From NCBI GenBank assembly GCA_029259995.1, contig JAJDEC010000629.1, positions 1-7,981 of the forward strand: a stretch of 7,981 nt of DNA, in the 5' to 3' direction. The stretch comes from Phycisphaerae bacterium (lineage in GTDB: Bacteria; Planctomycetota; Phycisphaerae; UBA1845; UTPLA1). The notes beneath the pieces were generated by a model. It did no database searches, was not told the DNA's origin, and worked only from the letters and a program-made list of their open reading frames with translations. A program made the position numbers and the translations under genes. This document shows, in pieces, positions 1 through 4,579 of this stretch (position 1 is its first letter; every line of letters starts with the position of its first letter).

Positions 1-343
1 CGAGATCCGTCAGAAGCTGCTTCATGCGCTCCAACGTATAGATTCCCCGCTGATTCCGACGGGGCGGCCTTCGTTCGTAGTTCGTCTGTAGGGACAGGTA
101 GTCCATCGCAGACGTGTACGTGCGGATATTCTTCCCACCTGCGATGGCGGCAATCCGATCCGGAAGCTTGACGCCGGCGGGCTTTGCCTTCGGGACTTTC
201 GAAACGCGCTTCGTCACAGACGTTCTTGATTTCGTCGGCGCCGTGGCTCGCTGTTTTTTCGTGGCCAGTGCGCTTTTTCGAGTCGGGGATTGTGTCTTAC
301 CGGATGTAGTCTTTGATTTGACCTTGGTCTTTGTCTTCGCCAT
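1..343 (-). CDS. folC: Probable dihydrofolate/folylpolyglutamate synthase, N-terminal part, with Lys-rich tail (partial)
   Basis: An open frame starts at ATG 343-341 and leaves the window on the left after 114 codons. Residues 1-59 form a low-complexity tail with 15 Lys, 4 Arg and no Asp or Glu (start MAKTKTKVKSKTT). From about residue 73 the sequence changes character: YTSAMDYLSLQTNYER at 76-91, then YTLERMKQLLTDL at 102-114. This pattern, a Tyr-x3-Ala/Met-x-Tyr-Leu helix, a (T/D)YER motif and a LERM helix, is how FolC-type Mur-ligase-family enzymes begin. FolC adds glutamate to dihydropteroate and to reduced folates in the cytoplasm, using ATP. The P-loop and catalytic residues would lie beyond the edge, so activity cannot be checked. 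An AGGA (complement of 353-356) sits 9 bases before the ATG. The gene is divergent from the bactofilin gene. The family call rests on about 40 residues; another Mur-ligase relative is possible. Confidence 0.66.
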   Translation of the reverse strand, partial: MAKTKTKVKSKTTSGKTQSPTRKSALATKKQRATAPTKSRTSVTKRVSKVPKAKPAGVKLPDRIAAIAGGKNIRTYTSAMDYLSLQTNYERRPPRRNQRGIYTLERMKQLLTDL

Positions 344-422
344 AGAATTTCATCCTATCGGTCGCAGCATCGATGTTCAACTTTCGGGGGCATCTGATGT
401 TGGGAATGCGTTGTCATCGTTG

Positions 423-451
423 TTGTAACTGAATTGTTTGCAACTGGTTGC
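423..451. promoter_or_regulatory. Operator-like repeat cluster (candidate)
   Basis: TTGTAACTG at 423-431 recurs as TTGCAACTG at 438-446, 8 of 9 bases identical with a 15-base period. The second copy overlaps a perfect 5-bp inverted repeat, GCAAC-TG-GTTGC at 440-451. CAACTGG appears again at 669-675 in the same intergenic region. Short repeated and palindromic motifs between divergent genes are typical of transcription-factor sites, but these are short enough to arise by chance and I do not recognise the motif. Confidence 0.2.
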
Positions 452-743
452 GCATCATGCGTTCAATGCGGCTGCAATGAAAATAAACCGAACATTTGCA
501 CGTCGATTCGACGCCTTGCCGACCCATCTGGCGGAATTTATCCACCGGTTGTCCACGAATCACACACAATTTGGCATGCGAGTTGAGCACTCTGGTGTCG
601 TGATGAAGGCGTTTTCGGACGAGACGAACGACGGCTCACGGACAGCGTACTTCACAACATACGTCGCTCAACTGGGTTATGTTCGGAGCGATCGTGTCGG
701 ATCCGTTCGTCCAATCGGGGTGTTCCAGGTGACGGCGGCCAGT

Positions 744-749
744 TAGAAT
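744..749 (+). promoter_or_regulatory. Possible -10 box for the bactofilin gene
   Basis: TAGAAT matches the TATAAT consensus at five of six bases and lies 39 bases before the ATG at 789, which would give a 5' leader of about 33 bases. The region around 721-728 (TGTTCCAG) is a poor -35, so the call rests on one hexamer. Confidence 0.22.
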
Positions 750-774
750 GCGCGGCAGTAAGTGAGCGTCAAAT

Positions 775-778
775 GGAG
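775..778 (+). promoter_or_regulatory. Ribosome binding site of the bactofilin gene
   Basis: GGAG lies 10 bases before the ATG at 789-791. It supports that start over the GTG and TTG codons further upstream. Confidence 0.5.
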
Positions 779-788
779 TTGAAGCGCT

Positions 789-1307
789 ATGAGTGAACTG
801 CCGGCGACTCGAATCGTCCGGTGCTGTCATTGCAGAGGCATGATGCGGGTCGCCGCGAGAGCGCTGTCCGTATTTTGTCCGCATTGCCAAAAGCGCGTGA
901 CGCTGGAGAGCCTCCGTATCGTGGGTTCCCATCCGGGGCGCACGCTGGCCACCTGTGGCGACATCATCGTCGAGCCCGCCTCCCTTCTGAATCTTGAGAT
1001 TACTGCCAACAACGTCGTGATCCGTGGACGCGTCAACGGATCGGTCATTGCGAATGGTCGTCTGGAAGTGGCGTCGACGGGGCAGGTCTATGGAAATGTC
1101 AAGGCGGCCCGGATCATCGTTGAAGAGGGCGGGATCATTCAGGGCCGATGCGAAATGGCGCCGACGCCGCAGGCACTGAAGCGACCGCCGCCCGAGCCGG
1201 AGCGGAACCTGGAGGCGGAGCTCAATTCGCAGCGTGAAGAACAGTTGGAAAGCGCGACGGCCGCGAGTGAGCGACCGCGGCAGATTCGCCCGATCAGTTT
1301 GGATTGA
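789..1307 (+). CDS. Zinc-ribbon plus bactofilin (polymer-forming cytoskeletal) protein
   Basis: This is a 172-residue cytoplasmic protein with no signal peptide or membrane segment. Residues 12-33 hold two CxxC pairs (C12/C15 in CCHC and C30/C33 in CPHC), a treble-clef or zinc-ribbon knuckle that probably binds one zinc ion. Residues about 53-123 are a short bactofilin domain: glycine-punctuated beta strands such as NNVVIRGRVNGSVIANGRLE, then TGQVYGNVKAARIIVEEGG, the regular turn spacing of the bactofilin (DUF583) right-handed beta-helix. Bactofilins self-assemble without nucleotide into filaments that scaffold cell-shape or envelope proteins. The tail (124-172) is Pro/Glu/Arg-rich and probably disordered. 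About 70 residues of beta-helix is shorter than the usual core of about 100. The zinc knuckle may recruit a partner or nucleic acid (inference). It is a single-gene unit on the plus strand, convergent with the three-gene cluster. Confidence 0.82.
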   Translation: MSELPATRIVRCCHCRGMMRVAARALSVFCPHCQKRVTLESLRIVGSHPGRTLATCGDIIVEPASLLNLEITANNVVIRGRVNGSVIANGRLEVASTGQVYGNVKAARIIVEEGGIIQGRCEMAPTPQALKRPPPEPERNLEAELNSQREEQLESATAASERPRQIRPISLD

Positions 1308-1371
1308 ATCCCCGACCGTGAGCGATTTCGCCAGTTGAGCTTCCCCAAACGAGTTCGCAACGAAGTATTGG
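1308..1371. other. Convergent intergenic gap, no clear terminator
   Basis: The bactofilin gene and the last gene of the minus-strand cluster end tail to tail across 64 bases. The only self-complementary element is TTCG-CAA-CGAA at 1354-1364, a 4-bp stem with a 3-base loop and no adjoining T-run in either direction. Termination here may be Rho-dependent or lie inside the opposing gene. Confidence 0.4.
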
Positions 1372-2166
1372 TCACTGATCGGCGTCTTCCCCGCGACCGG
1401 CATTGGCCGCTTTTTCTGCCTTCTCCAGCGCGACGGGGTCTTTGAATCCGGTCTTTTCGCAGATCGCGGCCATGATCTTGTCGAACTCGGCGAAATGGTA
1501 CTCGTCCAGCAGGACGCGCGGCGTCGTCGTCCCCTCGCACTCGAGGTAGATGCGGCCCTTCTTGCGAAACTCGCTATCGTCGAGCGACTTCATGGATCCG
1601 AAGGGAATCGGTTTCCCGCCGTTCAGCGAGAGCCCCTCATCATTGACTTCCGCACGCCTGCTGACTACACGCAACAAGAAGAGCAGCATATAGAGGCCCA
1701 CCAGGCCGACTGCCACACCGAAGAGTTTCTGAGTGAGGATGCTGGTCAGCGTATGGTGCTTTTCACTGGTGAGGAACGGCTCATCTCCGAAAGATACTCG
1801 CTCGCCTCTTTCTCCGACTTTGAGAATGCCATCCTGCGCAAAGTAATAGAGCGAGCCGCCGGCTTTCAGGGTTGGTGGTCCGCCTACCAGCGATTCCAGT
1901 TTCGAGAGCTGTTCGTTGAAGGGAGCGTTTTTTGTCTTTTCAACAACCTCTCGCACGACATTGCTGTTGGCATTTCGATAGACGCGCGAGGCATTCGCCT
2001 GGTCGCGGATCTCGACCGGCAGCAATTCCCGGTTGACTTCCTGATTCTCATCCAGGTACCCGATCCAGCCGTCATAGGCGAACCAGCCGCCCACGCCGAC
2101 GCACATCAGCAGAAAGATCCCATTTCGTATGATCCGCTCGCGATTCGGCCCGCTCGTCCGTGTCAT
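1372..2166 (-). CDS. Two-pass membrane protein with PH-like cytoplasmic tail, function unknown
   Basis: I do not recognise a named family for this 264-residue protein. A basic N terminus (RTSGPNRERIIRN) precedes membrane segment 1 at about residues 14-31. A polar segment of about 115 residues follows, containing a Gly-rich SLVGGPPTLKAGGSLYYF stretch that resembles a small strand-turn domain. Membrane segment 2 lies at about 148-166 and is followed by the basic RVVSRR stop-transfer. By the positive-inside rule both ends are cytoplasmic and the loop is extracytoplasmic. Residues 172-241 (EVNDEGLSLNGGKPIPFGSM, a KKGRIYLECEG strand, RVLLDEYHFAEFDKIMAAI) have the strand order and closing helix of a bacterial PH-like domain (inference). 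The Ala/Glu/Lys-rich end is probably disordered. The ATG at 2166 has a GGAG 5 bases upstream. It is the last gene of the minus-strand cluster, 68 bases after the DUF4340 gene. Confidence 0.75.
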   Translation of the reverse strand: MTRTSGPNRERIIRNGIFLLMCVGVGGWFAYDGWIGYLDENQEVNRELLPVEIRDQANASRVYRNANSNVVREVVEKTKNAPFNEQLSKLESLVGGPPTLKAGGSLYYFAQDGILKVGERGERVSFGDEPFLTSEKHHTLTSILTQKLFGVAVGLVGLYMLLFLLRVVSRRAEVNDEGLSLNGGKPIPFGSMKSLDDSEFRKKGRIYLECEGTTTPRVLLDEYHFAEFDKIMAAICEKTGFKDPVALEKAEKAANAGRGEDADQ

Positions 2167-2171
2167 CTTGG

Positions 2172-2175
2172 CTCC
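2172..2175 (-). promoter_or_regulatory. Ribosome binding site of the two-pass membrane protein gene
   Basis: The complement reads GGAG and is 5 bases from the ATG at 2166-2164, close to the optimal distance. It fixes the start. Confidence 0.55.
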
Positions 2176-2207
2176 ATATGTGGGCGGGCGGCCTGATCAA
2201 CCGGTGT

Positions 2208-2234
2208 CATTCGCCAATCCGCGTCCCCCGAATG
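2208..2234 (-). other. Hairpin directly after the DUF4340 stop codon
   Basis: CATTCG (2208-2213) and CGAATG (2229-2234) are perfect 6-bp inverted repeats around a 15-base loop. On the minus-strand transcript the stem begins at the base after the stop codon (2237-2235). There is no T-run, so it is not a classical intrinsic terminator. It may be an mRNA-stability or partial-attenuation element, or chance. Confidence 0.3.
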
Positions 2235-4475
2235 CTACTTCTTAAAGTCGGCAGCCCGCTTGTCAAACTTTGCGATTTCCGTGCTTTCCAGCACAAAAGC
2301 GCTGCCGGGGCGGGAGGCAAGCTGGGCGTAGCGATCGGCGGCGTTGGGACCGATGCCGGAAATGACGAGCTCATGATGCGTGCCGTTCGACAGGTCGACG
2401 CCGATGCGAATTCGCGGCGACGCAAGTCCGAGAGCGTCAAGTTCGGCATTCTCGTAGGCGACGAATCGCTGGGCCTTCAGCGCCCCCAGGGCACTCAGCG
2501 CGGCTTCAAGCTTCAGATTGTCCACGACAAATGTCGATTCGCCGTCCAGCGTCCATTGGTCGTCGTCGCGCTTGAATCTAAACACGCCCTCATTGTCAAA
2601 CGTGATGGCGACGACGTCGGCGTTTGCGAACGAGAGAAGCTGCGTGTCCGCGAATTCACTCTCGATGTCCGCGATCAGCTTCTCTTCCGCCTCGTAAATC
2701 AGATCGCCGCCCTGCAACATGGCGTATCGACTGCCTGCATGGCGCGACGCGAACAGCACGCGCGTTTCGGGTGCCGGCGGCGTGAATTCGTCGCCGGCCG
2801 GCATCGTCGTGGGCATCGGCTTGGCGATCGTCAGCTCGATCGTGTATTGCGGCTGCATCAGGCCGAAGTCGGCTCGCTGGGCGGCCGTGCCGACGACGGC
2901 ACGCCCCTTGAGGGACGAAAGCCCGGTTAACAGCGTGCGCACATTTGCGCCTTCGGCGGCCGTGTCGATCGGCGACGTCATGCGCCAAGCGCCGTCGACT
3001 TGCTCGAGCGTCATCGACTTTGACAATCGTCGCAGCGAGAAATTCCCAACGTGATCGGGATTGAAATTGAGAATGTCGCGGCTTCGGAATGCGACCGGCT
3101 TGATGAGCAACTTCTTCGCATCGTCCGCCGGGATCACGGCGACGAAGTCTTCGGCGACATTCTTGAGATAGGTTCCCGTTTGACTCGGCGTCATCGCGCC
3201 GACGGCGAGCTCGATGGGCTCCGTCTTGCCCTGCACATCGATCCGCAATCGGATATTCGGGTTGTCGAGACCGAACTCAGGTCGTGCGCCGTTCTCAAAC
3301 CCGACAGCCTTCACGTCTCGCAGCGTGTTCAGAAGGTCATTCACAGCCACACGTTCCGCCAGCTCAGTTGCGTCTGTCGGATCGCCGGACATGATCTTCC
3401 AGTTGACGCCGTCGCGCGACATCGACAACGACTCACCTTCCTGCGTCGTCAGCACAATGGTCTCGGCACGGACCGGGACGAGCTCGACGATGCGCTTGTC
3501 GCGCACGGCCGACAACTCCGGCGAAACGCTCTCAAGCACCGACTTGGGAACCTGGAACACGGACGGACTCTGATCGTCCACAATGCGGGCGAAGACGTTT
3601 TCTTCAATCACGGATCCGAAGGCGACCGTCGTCTCGACAGGCTCGTCTGCGTCCGCCGATGCGTCACTCGGCGTTGCAGATTTCGGCTTCGTTGTGATCG
3701 TGACGGAAACGCGCGGCGGCTCCAGGCCGTAAATCCGAAGCGACTCGGGCGCATCATCCACGAATCTTGTGACATTCAGATTCGCAATGGCGCTGATGAC
3801 TTTGTTGAGGGCCGTCAGATCGGCACGGGCCTTCTGCGGGGCTTCGATCGCCCAGCCTGTGTCCTGCTTGGCGGCTGTGAAACTTTCCGCGCCCGTGACC
3901 TGCACCCGAACGACATCCGCGGATTGGATCTCCGTCACGCGTTTACCGCGATAGTCTTCGAGCTTGCGCTTGAGAGCCCGGCTCAAGTCCGCGTCCACAA
4001 GATAGACGTTGTCATCGCCTTCCTTGCTGACGTAGGTCCGCGTCGAAAAGGGCTGTTGCTTGCCGATGCGGACGACATGGGCCTTGCCGCCCTTGTCCGT
4101 CAGCTTGACGACGCCCTGCGGTTTTTCGAGCGACGTGAGATCGTTGCCGGGCGGATCATCCTGCTTGCCGTAGGCCTTCTCAAATTCGAGCCCCGCGATC
4201 AGCGAGACGTCATCCGATACCGTTCGATCCTGGGCCGGTCCGTCGATCGGCGATGTCATCCGCCACTGCGAATCCGCCCTCACGAATGAACACGCCGTTT
4301 CGTGGCCACTCTTGATTTCGAATGCCGTGATCTCGTCGGCATCCAGACCGAGCAGTTTCTTCGACGTCTGCCGATCGTTGTCCGAGGAATCCGCGGCGTC
4401 GGGACGCAGCCACCAGATTCCGACCACAGCCAGGAGCAATGCCAATACCAATAGGAGAGTCGTCTTGGAGTTCAC
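2235..4475 (-). CDS. DUF4340-family membrane-anchored protein with five tandem repeats
   Basis: This 746-residue protein begins with an uncleaved signal anchor (residues 5-23, TLLLVLALLLAVVGIWWL). The remainder should lie outside the cytoplasmic membrane. The body is five diverged copies of one DUF4340-like unit, at about 39-177, 178-327, 328-466, 467-612 and 613-746. Each copy has a strand, a Trp strand (W71, W208, W359, W497, W641), a helix ending in an L-x2-L pattern, and a five-residue motif with Leu and Pro (SLEKP, GLEPP, GLDNP, GLMQP, GLASP). Later copies open with an R-(D/K)-K/I/L boundary such as RDKRIVEL or RDILNF. DUF4340 proteins have no known reaction; they are typically encoded beside GldG-like ABC auxiliary proteins, as here, 94 bases downstream of one. 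The start is GTG (complement of 4473-4475). It is the only start codon before an in-frame upstream TGA and has GAGG 10 bases upstream. A structural role in an envelope complex is inference. Confidence 0.88.
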   Translation of the reverse strand: MNSKTTLLLVLALLLAVVGIWWLRPDAADSSDNDRQTSKKLLGLDADEITAFEIKSGHETACSFVRADSQWRMTSPIDGPAQDRTVSDDVSLIAGLEFEKAYGKQDDPPGNDLTSLEKPQGVVKLTDKGGKAHVVRIGKQQPFSTRTYVSKEGDDNVYLVDADLSRALKRKLEDYRGKRVTEIQSADVVRVQVTGAESFTAAKQDTGWAIEAPQKARADLTALNKVISAIANLNVTRFVDDAPESLRIYGLEPPRVSVTITTKPKSATPSDASADADEPVETTVAFGSVIEENVFARIVDDQSPSVFQVPKSVLESVSPELSAVRDKRIVELVPVRAETIVLTTQEGESLSMSRDGVNWKIMSGDPTDATELAERVAVNDLLNTLRDVKAVGFENGARPEFGLDNPNIRLRIDVQGKTEPIELAVGAMTPSQTGTYLKNVAEDFVAVIPADDAKKLLIKPVAFRSRDILNFNPDHVGNFSLRRLSKSMTLEQVDGAWRMTSPIDTAAEGANVRTLLTGLSSLKGRAVVGTAAQRADFGLMQPQYTIELTIAKPMPTTMPAGDEFTPPAPETRVLFASRHAGSRYAMLQGGDLIYEAEEKLIADIESEFADTQLLSFANADVVAITFDNEGVFRFKRDDDQWTLDGESTFVVDNLKLEAALSALGALKAQRFVAYENAELDALGLASPRIRIGVDLSNGTHHELVISGIGPNAADRYAQLASRPGSAFVLESTEIAKFDKRAADFKK
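2238..4361 (-). repeat. Five tandem DUF4340-type protein repeats
   Basis: Copy boundaries in nucleotides, in translation order, are about 4361-3945, 3944-3495, 3494-3078, 3077-2640 and 2639-2238. The conserved Trp residues are 137, 151, 138 and 144 residues apart, and the Leu/Pro motifs are 136, 152, 136 and 145 apart, so the two markers keep step. Identity between copies is low except for WRMTSPID, which is shared by copies 1 and 4. Alignment was by eye. Confidence 0.7.
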
Positions 4476-4485
4476 TTTTCGATTG

Positions 4486-4489
4486 CCTC
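4486..4489 (-). promoter_or_regulatory. Ribosome binding site supporting the GTG start of the DUF4340 gene
   Basis: The complement reads GAGG, 10 bases before GTG 4475-4473. The nearby ATG codons upstream (in the TGCATGCA palindrome at 4490-4497 and just before it) are out of frame with the gene or lead straight to a stop, so the GTG is the start. Confidence 0.45.
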
Positions 4490-4554
4490 TGCATGCATAA
4501 CCATGTCACGCGATCTGCACGACGATTATTCGGCTCGCGCGAATCGAGATTAAC

Positions 4555-4579
4555 GCGTCGCGCCGCCGCCTAGCGACGC
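4555..4579 (-). other. GC-rich hairpin over the stop codon of the GldG-like gene
   Basis: GCGTCGC (4555-4561) and GCGACGC (4573-4579) are perfect 7-bp inverted repeats separated by 11 bases. The stop codon of the GldG-like gene (4572-4570) lies in the loop. No T-run follows on the transcript (GTTAATCT), so full termination is unlikely. A hairpin here could slow 3' exonucleases or lower expression of the downstream genes. Confidence 0.35.

Larger units (their letters stand above)
344..788. other. Divergent intergenic region without a convincing gene
   Basis: This 445-base stretch separates the divergent folC and bactofilin starts and should carry the promoters of both. It looks less GC-rich than the flanking genes. 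A plus-strand frame opens with TTG at 438 and ends at 746, but it has no recognisable domain, mixed third-position bases and no good ribosome binding site, so I do not call it a gene. Visible elements are a small cluster of TTG(T/C)AACTG and GCAAC-TG-GTTGC motifs at 423-451, with a further CAACTGG at 669-675, and a TAGAAT hexamer at 744-749. I saw no tRNA fold and no strong terminator hairpin. Confidence 0.6.

Noticed and set aside
352..380. Minus-strand promoter candidate for folC (TTGAAC, 17 bases, TAGGAT)
   Set aside because: Spacing is ideal but each hexamer matches only four bases, and the -10 overlaps the AGGA that serves as the probable ribosome binding site. It would require a nearly leaderless message, so I do not list it as a feature.
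438..746. Plus-strand open frame of 102 codons in the divergent intergenic region
   Set aside because: It starts with TTG, has no clear ribosome binding site, matches no domain I know, and its third-position base use is mixed, unlike the GC-rich third positions of the neighbouring genes.
1354..1364. TTCG-CAA-CGAA inverted repeat as a bidirectional terminator
   Set aside because: A 4-bp stem with a 3-base loop and no T-run on either side is too weak.
636..1403. Long minus-strand frame antisense to the bactofilin gene
   Set aside because: It overlies a well-supported plus-strand gene with zinc-ribbon and bactofilin motifs; its translation is Arg/His-rich and domain-free, typical of an antisense shadow in GC-rich DNA.
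3051..4289. 412-codon plus-strand frame opposite the DUF4340 gene
   Set aside because: The translation is Arg/His/Asp-rich without domains, and the opposite strand encodes five coherent repeats. It is a codon-bias shadow.
4490..4497. TGCATGCA palindrome before the DUF4340 start as an operator
   Set aside because: An isolated 8-base palindrome with no second copy in the window, inside a spacer of a probable operon.
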